Shown piece by piece: positions 1-14,500 of a DNA stretch of 64,000 nt. Position 1 is the first letter of the stretch, and each line of letters starts with the position of its first letter. The notes beneath the pieces are model-generated. The model ran no database searches and was not told the origin of the DNA. It was given only the letters and a program-made list of their open reading frames with translations. A program made the translations under genes and the position numbers. This DNA is from Serinus canaria (Eukaryota; Chordata; Aves; Passeriformes; Fringillidae): assembly GCF_022539315.1 (NCBI RefSeq), contig NC_066343.1, positions 35,183,146-35,247,145 on the forward strand, written 5' to 3'.

Positions 1-1805
1 GCTGACAAAAAGAAGAGCTGTCTCCTTGCTCTACAAGTGTCATCAGCTTGCGCACCACATCCGCTTGACGTCACCTTATTCCACAAAAGTTTTCTTCCAG
101 GTTTCCCATGAAGACAGGCTTCACTTTGGCCAGGATGGTAACAAATGGCATCACTTGGTCTTTGCACCAGTTTCTGTGGGGGTTTCCCCTCAGGGGTGCT
201 GCTGCATGGTACTCTGGATTCAAGGCAGTAGGTGCATCTTCACCACAGTTAGCCTCCCCTTTCTTTCCATACTGTTGATTCATTCTCCTTTACTTCTTCA
301 GCCTTGCATCCTCCAGACATGGTCAATCTGCTGTCAAATACTGGTTTAGTCTTTGGAGGTTGTCAGTGTCCCCTGTGCTACTTCAGACAGTGCATGCTCA
401 TTTTGCCTGTTTTGCAAATGAACAAAAAGTATTTAAATTATTAAACAGACTTCTAAAATGTATTTTTGGCCTCTGTTTCTTTTTTTGTAAATTATTTTCT
501 CAGAAGCAAGTTATTTTTAAATTTAGTACAGACTTTGTTTCTCCTCAGCAAATACTGGTACAATATTTAGTAATGATTAAAATTGACAGGAACTTAATAC
601 TGTTAAGAAATAACTGTGACCTTTCTGAGCAGTTCTTCCATGTAAAAAGTCAGTCTTTTGCTGTCTGTTTTTCAGCCTGTGAAGTCCTAAGCTTTTGAGG
701 TGGGGAGATGTAAACTTGGGAAATACAGGACACCAGAATATCTTAAAAAGAGAGTATTAGTAGGTTTTAAATATTTTGAAACAAAAGATTTCAGACTAAA
801 ATGTAGTCACATTTTCTCATCTCATTATTTGAGATGGCTTTACTTTTCCTAAATATGCTGAGAAAATCTGTGCTTTTTCTATGTGTATGTAATTTCCCTG
901 AAATATGAGTTCCAGAATTCTGGGGTTTAAACAATTAAATAATAATTATTAAGAATGGGAACAGCACAATCAAAAAATGGAGAGTATTTTCATGTGATGA
1001 TATTTCATAGAGGAACACATTTGAACTTCCTGAGTGGACTACTTTGTATAACAGAATAAAATATCACTAAAGCTATGAATGATACCAGGGCATTAGCCTT
1101 TTTAATGGAACTAAATGTCAATGTAAAATGTCCTTTTTTCTTTCTCAGATGTCAAGCCACTTTAAAGCAGTATAGGTCAATCGCAGAAATTGAATATTGG
1201 TGATTTTTTACTGAATGCACTTGAATGCTGAAATTATATTCAAAATACGCAACATGTTTTGTGCCAAGATAATGACTCCACAGTATGACCATCTGCAAAG
1301 CAGAAAATACTCTTGGGCAGATTTGGAACTCAGCATGAGGTCCTTACTGCAGACAGCACAATAACTAATTTTACAAGAGATTGGCATAACTCTACTCTGA
1401 TTTTTTCTGAGCCTACCTAATGAAGCAGGATGTGGCTTAGAAAGGTGTAATGTCAAATAATTTTCCTTTTAGAAAGGGAGCAAATGTAATCACAACCAAC
1501 TTTTCCAAATTGGTCAATATTTAGCCATGCAGATACATACAGAACTTTTGGTTTCTCCTTCCTTAGGCAGGGGTTTCCATACACAAGTCAGGTGATGGCA
1601 CGCTCAGCCTAGTGGCAATACCTGTTCCTGGGCTTGATTTGTATATCAGGTGTTTGTGCTGCTGAGGCATTTTCAAATTTGATTTGCTGAAAAAAAATGG
1701 TTACCCTGTCTACCCTGTCCTTCCTAGCAGTGCAAGCCGAAAAGAAGTCTGTAGGCCATCCTTTCCACTTCACTAGGCTATTTGGCTATCTGGTTGGGGA
1801 GCTGT

Positions 1806-2268
1806 CACAGAATTATGGAATGGTTTGGGTTGGAAGGGACTATAAAGACCATTCAGTTCCAATCCACTGCCATGGGCAGGGATACCTGTCACTGAACCAG
1901 GTTGCTCACAGCCCCATGCAACCTGGTCCTGAACACTTCCAGGGCTGGGCCACTCACACTTTCTCTGGAAAACCTGTTCCAGTTCCTCACCTCCCTCACA
2001 GTGGAGGGAGGCACCTCCTTCCAGTGCCTCACCTCCCTCATGGAATTTCTTCCTAATATCTTGTCTAAACCTACAGTTTCAGTTTGAAGCCATTCCCCCC
2101 ATCTTATTACTAAATGCTCTTCACCTTTCTTGTAGGCTCCCTTCAGCTGCTGGAAGGCCATGTTATTTCACCCTAAAGCCTTCACTTCTCAAGACTGAGC
2201 AATCCCAGTTCTCTCAGCCTCTTCTCATAGGAAAGGTGCTCCATCCGTCTAAGCTTCTTGGTGGCCCT
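1806..2268 (-). mobile_element. CR1 LINE fragment (3' end), minus orientation
   Basis: Begins with the reverse complement of the avian CR1 3' tail (ATGGTTTGGGTTGGAAGGGA type) and runs through the typical 3' region, including CCATGGGCAGGGA, TTCTTCCTAATATCT and AAGCCATTCCCCC blocks. It ends near the TTGGTGGCC segment. It is 5' truncated, with no open frame of its own, and sits inside a SHC3 intron. Confidence 0.9.
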
Positions 2269-2683
2269 TGGATAAAATGCATATTCAGTGCAGTGACAGA
2301 TGTTTAGTTGTCCTTATTTTTCTTATTTTCTTCAAATACTGCTTTTAGACTCCTTAACTCCCACGCAGAAAAAGTACTGTGCCTTCTGTTGCAGGCGTGC
2401 AAAGAGTTGCTGCCAGGACACTCTGACCTTGATTACACAGAATTGCTCTATGAATATGTTTTCTGAAGTTCCCAGCATTTTCACTAAAAGCATTGTTAAC
2501 TTGAACCCTGCAGTTGCTTGAATAGATTTAGTATTCACAGAGGTTCAAAATCCAAAGACTCCCAGTCTTCCCACAGCCTTTGGGAACATTGAGTTCTGTA
2601 AAACCAAAATATTTTACCAAAAGGAAGACAGCTGGAAAGTGTATAGTCTTTTTTAATGGAGTGAGAGGATATGTAGCCCAGTT

Positions 2684-2826
2684 AGGTTTTTTTTTGGTTT
2701 GGTTTGGTTTTTTTTGGGGTGGTGGTGTGTTGTTGGTTTGGGTTTGGTTTTTTGTTGGTTTTTTTTTTTTTTTAGTGGGCTTATTTGGTTGGTTGGTTTT
2801 CTTTGTTTGTTAGGTTTGGAGGTTTT
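2684..2826. repeat. G/T-rich low-complexity tract
   Basis: Irregular GGTTT/GGTTTTT runs over about 140 bp, all T/G on the plus strand. An apparent frame through it is a low-complexity artefact. Confidence 0.85.
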
Positions 2827-3311
2827 GTTTAAGTCTTCTCTCCTCTGCAAAGACAGGGCATGCAAGGAGTAGTCAAGGCTGCCTTGTGAAGTCTTGGGCT
2901 GGGTTTCAGCCTTTTCACCTAGTTATTCCCTCTCCTATCTCAAGGGGCAGTTTTGATCAACAAAGTCCTTGAATCAGATGAATCTATTGAGTAAGACACT
3001 TAATGTTGGGTTATCAGGAGCTGGCAGATAGGAGAGGTAGTAGCAAAACTGCTACAAGACCCAACTCTGCTCTAGAAAAATAACAAGATTGCACACATTT
3101 TTTGTTGGGTGCAGCAGCCTGAAAATCCGCTTGTCTTTCTGTAAGTTCTGGGCTGCCACTAAAGAGAAAAGATGATGGGGGCAAATAGGAAGAGAAAGGA
3201 AATGATAGACTAACTTATCCTTCAAGTACGTATCTCAGAAATTCAAGTCCTTTCTGTGAGGCAAAACCTATGAGGTATCTCCATGTACCAGTTGAACCAC
3301 TAGAATAGACA

Positions 3312-3373
3312 GAGGAGACAAGTGTTGGTGATGTCTCTGTGAGAGGAGACAAGTGTTGGTGATGTCTCTGTGA
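3312..3373. repeat. 31-bp perfect tandem duplication
   Basis: Two adjacent copies (3312-3342 and 3343-3373) of a unit starting GAGGAGACAAGTGTTGGTGA, with no mismatch seen, in a SHC3 intron. Confidence 0.95.
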
Positions 3374-4488
3374 GAGCAGCTTGCAGTCAAAATGCCTGGG
3401 AAACTAAGACACAGCTGGTGAAGCAAGAGGCATGGGTCTGAAAGACTGCCACTGGCCTGAACTTCCCATTCTATTGCCTCCAAAGGATTCACTTCAGCAG
3501 AAGAAAGAGATGGGAAACCACAAATTTTAGCCAGGGAGGATGGCTCTGTAAAAGTTAATGTCTGCTTGTTTTTTCTTGAGTCAAAGAAAAGCATTTTTGG
3601 TGAATTTTTCGTTTGAGAGGTGTACCGTTTGCTTTTCCCTGGTTACATTTTCAGGAGTAACCCTTGTCTCAGCATTATGATGATCACTGTGTGATGCTTG
3701 CTTTATTTCTAAGATGCATCTGATATGTTTTTTTAAACCAACTGCTTTTTACTTGCTCTGTAAGAAAATCCAGTAATTGCTCTAACTAAAACACTTGTTT
3801 CGAGTAAAAAAAAAAAAAAAGTGGTGAAAGTGGGAACTAAATACAGGTGCTGAACCATGAAATGGGGTATTGTTGTAGCTATAATGGTCTGAGTGCATAT
3901 GCAAGGCAGGGTTTGTAGTAAGAGGCGTTTTTTGGATAAAAAGATGTAGGTGGGGGAAAAAAAGGCATAAGACAAGTTATGGAAAAACCCACCTCTCCTC
4001 TAGACCTGAAGAAAAGATAGTGTGCTTGGAAGGTTTTTTTAAAAGACTTTTTAACCATCTCTTGCTATAAATCTCACATTTCTTCAGAATGGCAGGACGA
4101 TAAACCTACTTCAAGGTGTGTTCCATTCCCCCAACCACCCATCTCCCCAAACCAATACAATGTGATTCTTTCACGTGATTCCAACTTTGAATGGGGTCCA
4201 AACTGAAAGTGCACAAGGCATGACTATTTATCAGCTAGTGATTGCCACCTGATATAATCTGTCACATTTGCTAAGCCATTATAAGTTGAATGCTGGATAT
4301 ACATGTATGGCATTGTTCTCCTGACTCACTTGTTGATCCTGTGCATAGTTGAAATATACAGAACATGGCATAAAGTTAATATCATTTTTGTCTTTATCTA
4401 GATGATGTTTCAAGGTTTTGATTATTTTGGCTGTTCTTTATCTTGTAGTTCATTGTTTCCCATTCTTTTGTTTTCTGGTTTGGTTTTT

Positions 4489-4524
4489 TGGTTGGTTGGT
4501 TGGTTGGTTGGTTGGTTGGTTGGT
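4489..4524. repeat. (GGTT)n microsatellite
   Basis: Nine uninterrupted tetranucleotide units in a SHC3 intron. Confidence 0.95.
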
Positions 4525-5461
4525 TTAGAGTTTGGAGAGTTTAGCATAAAATATTTGTTATTTGCACGGTTTTTGCTCTAAATATAATGTTCTGTTAGTC
4601 TCAATACATATAAAAATAGTTAAACAATGTTGGGAGCCACCTTTGCTCATTCTTGTGAAACCATTCTGTCTTGCAGTGGGACAAGCCTGTTAAAGTTTTG
4701 TACCTAGTGGTACAGGAGAAAATTCTAAACACTGACCAGATTGACCATTCACATAATAAGTTGCTAAATAATGAAAGGAACTTTCAGTAAGATTCGTTTG
4801 GAGCAGTATGATTTCAAGAGTTTTTGTGATGTACAGTTACTTTTCTATGAAAGGGTAAAGATTAAAATCCGTTTTGGACATACATTTCTTTCAGTCAACC
4901 CAAGCGTGATGGGAAGTTTGAAGCAATCTTAAAAAAATGACATAAAATATTGTTTCAGGCAATGATTTTCCCTGTAATATAAATGTAAGGCCACTAATAT
5001 ACTACTCAAACTGTATTGAAATAGTATAAATTAAAATGTTGTACATCCTATGTACTCTGTAGAATGCACATATTACTAAGAATATTTTAGGGTTCTGATA
5101 CTGTCGAAATCCTGGTTTTGCTCTTACTGGAAAAGTGCATAGTGTAGTAGTAAGAAAAATTATACTTTCTAACTCTGACATTAAAAAAAACCTTTTTTTT
5201 TGAAGGTGGTAAGCAATGTACAAAAGTGAGATGGAAGGATGATATTATATTCTAATTTACAATATCCTAGTTTACAGTGAGAAAAGGTATTTTTAATAGT
5301 GTGAGGAAACATTTTCTTTTTGAAAGGAAAGCTAACTGACCTGCTAACTGTCCTCACTTGTGCACAGAAATACAGTTGAAACTGTTCTCTCCAGTGCATT
5401 TCTAGCGTAATGAAGAAACCCACACATTCTTTTGCCATAAAGCTTTTTTCTGTCTCTTCAG

Positions 5462-5525
5462 GGAAGCAATCAGTCGTGTTTGTGAAGCCATGCCTGGTGC
5501 CAAAAGAGCCTTCAAGAAACGAAAG
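5462..5525 (+). CDS. SHC3: SHC3 coding exon a (PTB domain)
   Basis: The exon follows a pyrimidine tract ending TCTCTTCAG and ends before GTATTT. It starts with the third base of a split arginine codon, then reads [21 protein letters not shown]. This is the PTB helix and basic loop (TREAIS..CEA.PGAK in SHC proteins), which contacts phosphoinositide headgroups and the NPXpY ligand region. It ends in phase 0. No upstream partner exon carrying the preceding PTB strand is visible in 1-5461. Confidence 0.93.
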
Positions 5526-8500
5526 GTATTTTTTTTTCTTGTAGTGCAGTTGACTGTATTTTCTCTGTACAGCACAGTGGAGACCAGGCACAGCAGGCAG
5601 GTGACTTTAAGGCAGCTTTGAGAATTGCAGATGATTAATCATTTAAAGTATTGGCTGGTTTTACTCACTGTGTGTTGTCACTTGCCCTTTTGGTCAGGAT
5701 CTGCTTTTGTACGCATCTGGAAATATAAGTACATCTAGGATGAAGATTGTGCCTTTATGTTCCTTCCATAGAAACCTCCTCCTTTTACTCTCTTTTGTAG
5801 ATTGCAGGTGGAAGAGTTAAAACCAACAAATGGGATGCCTTTACATAAAATGCATGAGTAAATTATGGAAATAGGTGCTGGCAGGTACAGCAGAAGCCCA
5901 AAACATGTGTAGTTTTGAAAGTGGCTAGATTTGTTCTTGAAAGGTAGATATACTGATGACATTTAAAGAGTTTGATAATCACTGATTTCTGGAAATGGAA
6001 AGAGCATATGAGGTGATCATTTGTTCCCTCCGCTTTTTCCATAAACACCTGTGGCTGATGGTCAGTGCCCAGTGCTGATGGTGAGTCCAGTGTGTACCTG
6101 GTGTCATTACTACCATGCTTTTATTTTTATTTGTGTGCTGGGAGTTGGGGTCTTCATACAGGGAGAGGAGGAAGCCTTGGCTCAGCTCCTGCACTGATGG
6201 CTCTCAATAGTGTCCTCCAGAGGCCTGTTAGCAAAGCTGGGATGTGATGCTATCTCTAAGAGAAGAAGCATAGAAAGTAGTTATTTATAGCCCTTGTGTG
6301 TGTTCTTGGGCACAGGAGAAGAGTGTGCAGGTGAGGGAAAAGTTCTGCCTTCTTCCCCAGCTGCTCCACCATCTAGGCGGAATCTCAGCAGAAAGGAATG
6401 CAATGAAATGCCACTTGTTTGCAGTGGAGAATCATATCCTGGTAAAATCAGTCATATGTGACAATATGTGTCACAGTGTAATCGGAAATTGTCTCAGAAA
6501 TTAAGGCTATGCTTTCACCTCCACCAAATTTATCTCATTGGCTTTTCTTGCTTCCCTGGCTTTTCATTTTAAATTTGAAAGTAAAGACAAAAGTATCTTT
6601 TCTCTTGGAAAGCATAATGACACAAAATGTAGTTGAAAAAATAGGTTAAACAGAGTTCCAAGCACCTAGTGGGACACCTTGCTGTATTACAGGTTTTAAA
6701 AGTAATGTTCCTTATAAGTTGTTGAAAAGAGCAATAGAACTTCAGATAAATGTCAAAGACATGTGTCTTTTGCTGGTCTGTACATTCATCATATTTCTGT
6801 GACTAGTGACGTATCAATTTGGTTAAGGTGACATGTACTTCCTGAAGCCAAATTTTCACACTTTACCTTCACTGTCGATGGCGACCCTTAGGCATGACTT
6901 GGGAATCATGAAGGATTAGGGAAAGAGGAGATACAAGGATATTCAAAAGAGTTTGTTCAAAAGAGAAGTTAATCAAGTACTAACTCTGTAACATGAAAGG
7001 GTTGAAACAGTGCAGCACATGTTACATAGGAGCAGTATGTACACAGTGTATTTTTAATCAGTTAAACTGAAGGAAAAGAAGATAAAGTTGAACGTATGTA
7101 AACTTTCAGGACTGCAGAAGCTCAAGTGTGTCCATCCTGCTAGGAACAAAACTGTCCAAGCTTGCAGGCAGCTTAGGACAAGTGCAAACATAGTGACAGA
7201 AAAGCTCTGTCTCCAGTCATTTTGTGTTTTTATCCCAATGACCAACATGAGTATTTACTAGTGCACGTAGAGCAAGTTAAAGGGCTTGGTCTGTTATTGC
7301 TGGACAGCCTTTTTTTTACAGTCTGAGGTTACTTGAATGTGGCTGCTCGCATGCAGGTTTGTGTTTCCCCGTAGCCATCAAAGGTTAGAAGTTTATGAAT
7401 TTTGCTTTGACAACACAACTTCTATTGCTGCAATACATCCTAAGAGCTGGTGAAATGCCTATAAAAATTATTAATACTATTACATCCTCCATATTACATT
7501 CTTAGACTTATTCTCTGATAATCTTTAGATGCATATTTTACCCCAGCATGAAAGGTTTTATTTGTCTATATCTGGCTTTTACCTACTTTTAAGTTTACAA
7601 GCAAAGAATGGTTGGGGTTGGAAGGGACCTTTAGAGGTCATCCAATCCATAATACTCTATCCCATTTTGTGAGCATTCCGTCAGTATTACTGGAGTCCAC
7701 TTTCCATGTGGCAAGGGGGTAGAACAGTCAGTAGATGTAGAGCAAATAGTAAATTTCAAGAGTTGAAGCTATTTTTATAGAACAAGCACATTGTTGTTTT
7801 ATGACCCTGACTGAAGGCATTCATCTTAGTCTGCTTACTTGGTCCCTTGGTGAAGATGACACTGGTGCTGTCTCACAAAACTCCTATTTTTTTTCTTTTG
7901 TGAAGAGTAGATGAAGAACTGCTTAGGTAGTATCATAATTATTATTATTAGCAGTAATACTAGTAGTATAAATGAGAAATAATTTCCAGAGGAAAACAGC
8001 TGTTGCAATTAAATGATCTTTGAAAAGTCATAAACTTTTTAGAAGCCTTTAAGATCACCACTAACCCTACATACAATGAAGGTCATTAAAAAAAAAATCA
8101 GAGAACAAAAATCTGCTTTTTCCCCCCCTCCTCACAGCCACCAAGCAAAGTCCTTTCTAGCATCTTGGGAAAGAGCAATCTTCAGTTTGCAGGAATGAGC
8201 ATAATGTTGAATATCTCCACCAGCAGCTTAAATCTAATGAATCCTGATACAAAACAGGTGAGTGTAACTTCTGTATTAACTTGTGAGGCTTTTGATGAAC
8301 AGCCTGCTGCACAATTATTTGTTGTCTGCCAGATACCCAGTTGCTCAAAATTATTCCTCAATAATGTCATAAAATGAATGAACCCAAAATATAATCATAG
8401 TGGAAGTCAGCTTATTTCACTGTTCAACACAACTCTGATAAATTATTTTCTTCTTGCTGTGTTTCAGGTAGATTGGTTTTGCTCTTAAAAGACCTATGAT

Positions 8501-11500
8501 GTGAAATACCATTATCTGGTTGTGGGAGTTCTTGTTGAATAAAATTACAAACTTTCAGAGTCATAAATGGGGTGTGCTTGGAGCAACAACTAAAATACTG
8601 AATGTACATCCCCAATTTTGTTGTTTTCTTCCCATTTAGAGTCTTAAAGGGCAAACTGTTCCTTAGGCGCTGCCAAAAATACAGCCTCAGGGATTTTGCA
8701 GTGCAGTGAAAGGCCAGTCTTTTAGAGAGACAAAGCAGCCTTTTTAAAGTAGCTCATTTCTTCTTCTTCACTGTGCTGAAGGTACAGACAGACTTTGGGG
8801 AATCACTGCAGTGGTTTGTGAATGATGTATGAGATGAGAAAAATCCTTCCTTATAAAAAGGAAGCAGACAGACATGCGTAGCCACTGCTGTGCTATTTGC
8901 TGTGAACCACATATTGCATTAGGGCATGCAACTTTCTGCCCAGATACAGAGAGAAAAGAAGTAAAATTCCTACTGTCCTTTGGGGCCTCAGGGTTAAAAA
9001 GTAAGAAAGAATATATATACCATTTATTAAAAAGCTTGCTGTTCATTACTATGTTTTCATTCGTATATCTTCATTCTTATCCTTATTTAGAAAACATCAT
9101 AATCCTCTGCAGTGGGCACTGAGACTGGGGGAGCAGGGCTATGACTGGCAGTAGTCTGCAGCTTTACTATGGAATATGCACAGCAGTGCTTTTCATGAGG
9201 ACAGTTACTCCCCATCAGAAGCATAAGAATGTGATAGTAATTAGCTCTACTAAGGGAGTGCCAAACCCTGAAAGTCAGCTTGTCATCAGCCAGTGCTAGA
9301 AATGTAATTAAATTCATTTATTTCAAAGAATCATCCCCTACATGTTTTGCCTTTTCTCTGAATTGACAAAACTGTTCATCTTCCTCTAATATCATTCTTT
9401 TTGAGGTAGGCACTTCTGGGTGCTGCGGGCCTGGGAAATGTCTGGTTTCTCAGAGATCCTTAGCCTGGCTGTGGCCTCTCCTGTTTCTTGTTTATGTCTA
9501 TGTTTAAGGATTTGATTTGCAGATAAGCATGGCCCAGCAGCTTTGCCCTTTGAGGCCCCACACAGGAGGATGGCTGCAAACTTCTGTAATAGTGTCTTTT
9601 TTCCAGCAGATCTGAAAGGAAAGAAAAGATAAGCCAGGGTTGTTAGCCCTTGAGGTAGAAGGAAAGTAACTGCATGTACCCCTACACAACAGTACTGAGA
9701 ACATATTAAGCAGGGATGAGTGGGACATGATTTTGTTTTGCTTATTTCTTTAAAATGAAGGTTGGTGTAGATTAAAAAGTTTCTGAACTGTATGCCAACA
9801 TTAGTGATTTTTTTATTTGAAGCAATGCAAGGCATTGATGGTTTGCTGTATCTCTTTTCAGTATTTTGATGTTGTAGAGGTGAGGTAGGGAATACCCCTG
9901 CTTCAAACTAAATTAGCTGTGGAATTCAAAAAAGCACCTAACTTGAACTAATGGTTTCAAGCACTTTTCAGCTTCCTTAAAATTTGAATAAAATTTCTTT
10001 TGTGACAATAGGAAATAATTTTTCTTTTACATGCTGAAATAAAAGATTAGGTTATTTGCACAAGTCAAGCTGGTGATAATATGAAATTGCGTAACAGAAC
10101 TTCACTACTTCATTTCTATTATTAGGATAATCTACATTCTATATGGATTCTATATATTCTGTTGTTACTTCTTTAAGAGAAGGAAATCCTCACTGCTAAG
10201 TAGCAGAACACTAATTTACAAGTGTACACTTAAAAACTAACCACATCTTTGGAGGATGTTGTAGGACGAGCAGGGCTGTTGAAAATGAAGAGCTCTTTAC
10301 ACAAAAGAAACACTACAAATAGAAGTCACTTCTCTCTGGCTTAGTGAAGCAGCAAGATTCAGAGAAAGTTCTGTCAGATTTTTTTCTTTCCAAGGAAGGT
10401 AGTTGATGGTTCAGGTTTTTAAGAAGCAGGTTAGGGGAAACAGTACAGAGAATATTTTTTCTAGCCTATTTCGTTATTTCCAAAATGGTTTTTTGTTTTT
10501 GGTTCCCTCTCCAAAGTGAAGAATCAAGATCCTAATTCTTATTGTCACATGCTTTGAGGCACTTAACAGTGGCCTGTCCCATCCCAGATGAATTCCTTGG
10601 CATGGCTTCTGTGACTCAAATATCAAGTGAAAGTTTCTTTCAAATAACCTTTTCTTTCTTGGTTGTTATATGATTTCATTATTAAAAGATTTTGTAAGTT
10701 GATTCTCAGAATAGCAGAGATGTTCTGCTTTTATTAGAGATTCAGGACAAATTGTCTTTTCCCGGAGAAATATCATATTAGTTCAAATTGTACATAAGCA
10801 ATTTGAATTTCAAATGCCCTGGAGTGTGCCTGTGAATTTGTCCACAATACTACACTGCAGCTAGATTCAAATTTCTGTTTGCATATTGTAAACATGTTGA
10901 TGTTTGAAGCATAAAATGACACAGTAGGTGTTGGATGCAATGTTAGGAATCTTAGCTGGTGTAGAGGTTGGCATGGTTTCACTGATTTTGCCAGAATGGC
11001 GTTAGTAGAAAAATGGTTTGATGAATAGGACCTTTTGTCTCATTCATCATTATCTGTAATAAAGAAAGTGAGTTTTAGCAGATTAAAATTTCTACAAAGA
11101 CACTCTCCGACAGGTCTGTATGATTTACTAGAGTTCTGAGAACATTTAGCAATCTTGCAGTATCCTGATGCATTTTAAAGAACACCAGAATAGAAACATT
11201 TATCCTTAAGTTTGTTTATATTATCATGCTACTCTTTGAAGTCCTTGTAGGTAATTTTGATCTTGGTTTTGGATTTTCACCAGCATACAAGCAAAAAACA
11301 GAAATCAGAATTGCAAACTGTAAGAAACCCATCTGACTCACACTTATTCTTTCTGATCCATACAGATCATAGCAAATCACCATATGCAATCCATCTCCTT
11401 TGCGTCTGGAGGTGATCCGGTAAGCATTTCTGTAAAGCTTTCTCCCACACAGAAACTGCTTTGGGAGGGCCATGTGACAAAATTTAAAGCACATCTTACT

Positions 11501-14500
11501 AAAAGAAAAATACAACCACAACAGCTCCTGTTTCTTCTTTCATAAATTTTTCTTGATTGTTGCCATCAAGCTCTGTTTGAGGGGAATGGCTGACAAGCGT
11601 TCATGAATCCTCCCCTTTGACTGACTGTAACAAAAACTATCAAGGGGCTGTAAGCATTCATATAGTAACTGATAAGCAGGGCTTAGTTTTTCAGAGCAAT
11701 GCAGAATAGTTATATGGGCATTGTATGGATTTTTATCCTGTTATTTATCTTGCACTTTTTACAGTAGTAGAATATGTTGCATCTATATTTATAGTATTTA
11801 TAGTAATGCATGCTTTTCCTTTTCTTTTTCTTCTCACCTGTAAGTGTGAATTGAGAAGACTGTGCTAAATTCTGCCTGCAGGTATATTTGCTACAGTCAT
11901 GCAGGTTGAAGGCAGGCTTTCAGGAAAAGCACAGATCTTTCTCTCCTGTTTTGCAAATCTTTTAGATACACCTACAAATTTTATTCCTTTAGATCAAAGG
12001 GCAGATTCCTGCTTATTGTGCTTTCCCTTATTTTTATAATCTGTTCATCCAAAGGTGTATTAATAAATGGGCTTCAAAAGTATTTGTCATTTAGGAAGCA
12101 ATGGGAAAAATATAAATTGGTGACATTGCTCTTACCTAAGAGGTTTGAAAGCTTTTAAACTTAGATTAATTGAATGAGTACCTTTTCCTTCATCATGGCT
12201 GTCATGTATCAGTCATGTACTACAAGTAAGGCAATTTCTAGCCTTCTTTGTGAGTTAATTTCTCTCAGTTCAACTCTGTTAAGGTGAAGATGCTTGGTGC
12301 TTTCTGTGTTCATTGTGTTGTTGTCAGAAACATAAAGACAAATTCTAGTCTTAGTATAGCTTCGCTGAGCTCAGTACAATTGCAGAAGGGAAAAGGACGT
12401 GATATCACAATAATTTGGGGAACAAAAAAATGGATCAACAGCAACTTGGAAACACAACAGATTGCAATGGATGCTGTAAATGAACAATTCCTGAAGTGGG
12501 CAGAGGAGTGATTAGCACAGTTCCCTGCCTCCATAAGAAGATTCTTTGCTACCCATCTGCCATCCCAAATGCTAGGTCCTAGAAACACCATTTCACACTG
12601 CCCACTGATGAAATGATTTACCAGGAAAGAGGAGAGGAACAGCAGTAGAGTTCTGGATTTGGAGTAAACAAGCTCTTCCAAATGTTTTAAAGAGATAAAA
12701 ATCTCACTACTGAGTCAGTGAGCTACCAGAGAAATAAAATTGCATGGTGCAAGGGAGCCTACAAGATACAGTGAAATTATGAATTTGTGTTCTCAATAAG
12801 ACTACTGCATGAGTTCAGTCTGGTGTTGGGATGAAGAAAGTAGGTATGAGTATCTAATGTTTTTCTACAAGCTTATCTCTGGTCTAGTAAGGAACAACTT
12901 TAACTCAAAAGCTTGTGCAAAAAGCAGCTGGTTCCTTTGTTATGGGTGCATGTTGAAGATGACAAAATGCAAGGATGTGATTTAGCTCACAGCTTTATTT
13001 ACTCATCAGAGAGTCATCTAGACATAACCTTCATCAGCCCTTAATGATTTCTACTTTGACCACCACCAAACTGCATCTCCCAACCACAGCTGGCCTCCAG
13101 ACTGTAAATGTATCTCCTTATACGACTTTCAAACAGGTTGGAGAAAGGCCATAGTGACCTAGGAAGCTAGGTATGTGCCTGTGTTTCTTCAGGAAGTGAT
13201 TCCTTTATTTTGAAGTTATTTTGGAATTTGGTTTTCTAGGAGGTGAGACTACTCTCACTTCTCTACCCCATTAACCTTTCTCTCTGGATATCTGCCTCCC
13301 ATTTGTCATAGCAGTCACCTTTACCACCTTCCTCCCACTCCCTTACCAATAATTATATTATTCAAAATATAACCCCTGGAGAAGTGTTCCACAGTCCTGG
13401 AGAAAGACTAGAATATATACTTTTGCAATATTCCTCTTTGCAATGAGTCAGTTCCTGGCTGTCAGAATATGGGAGCTTAAAAACCTCTGTGCCAAATCCT
13501 TTTACGTGCCATTTCAGAACCATTTTTATTTCACCTCCAAGGCTGTGCTCTCAATCTGCTTTAGCTCCCTTCAGTCCCTCCTATGATACTCTATACAATT
13601 TTGCTCCACAGTAATTTCAGGTGGCTGTTTCCAGGCTGCCAGAGAAGACATCTGTTTTTTAGAGATATCTGCTGAAGTTTTGGAGTGGAGGATGTCATAA
13701 AGTCTAATAAGGCAGGTCTCTCAGAGGTCCCTGAAGGCAGTAGTTTTTCAATTTCAGCAATACCTCCAAATTTTAACACTGCAATGCAATGTCTTTAGGC
13801 TGAAAATTATAGCTCATTCATGCTTGTTTTCAGTTCTTGAATGTCAAGGATCACTTTGCTGCATAAGCCAAGTCCTGCATAGCTTTTGGATGAGGGTCTT
13901 CTAACTTAGCCACACTGAAATGTGCCCCCCTTAGGTCCTTAATGGTTTGTCATAGTCAGCTTGAATCTCAGAGTTTTAAATGAAATAAGGAGTAGGTGTT
14001 TTCAGACTGTCACACCCATGCTAGCTATGAGATAGATCTATGATTTACTCAGGCATAAATTTATCCATTAGCTACGCCTGAAGTAGTAAATAAATTGATC
14101 TATGGCCCATTTTCTAGTCTTTCTGGCCCTGAAATAAATAACACAGTGCAATTTGCACCCACACATTCACTCTCTTCCCTCGTAGTGGTCTCTTGGGATC
14201 GATGCCAAGCATGAGCTGGTCCCTCAGAGAGTTTCAGGTCATGCTATGGGAAACTAGTACAGTGAGACAAGGGGTCTGTATTATTTGCTACTATAGACAT
14301 AGTCACCTTTGTTTTCCCCTTACTTGTTGATATGCATACTTATTTCCACTGTAGTCACTGCCCAGACTCTGTGCCACAGGATGTGCAAGAAATTATGAGA
14401 CAAAATAGTAGGGCTATGCTTCTTTAACAGACCAACCTCCCTCTGCTTTGTCTGAGTGCCTTCCAACGCTGCATTATCTGACATGGTTACACATCTGTCA

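Larger units (their letters stand above)
1..5461 (+). other. SHC3: SHC3 intron (5' part outside window)
   Basis: No coding exon found. It holds a CR1 fragment (1806-2268), a G/T-rich low-complexity tract (2684-2826), a 31-bp tandem duplication (3312-3373), a GGTT microsatellite (4489-4524), and a perfect TGACGTCA cyclic-AMP-response-type octamer at 66-73. Confidence 0.7.

Noticed and set aside
1697..2161. Frames of about 90-119 codons on both strands
   Set aside because: They lie across a CR1 3' fragment, which is non-coding.
1..5461. Search for the preceding SHC3 PTB exon (VEVL.SMR.LDF type)
   Set aside because: No matching coding segment with splice sites was found, so it is taken to lie left of the window.
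9392..9835. 147-codon minus-strand frame inside a SHC3 intron
   Set aside because: No domain, no splice or promoter context; the length is compatible with chance.
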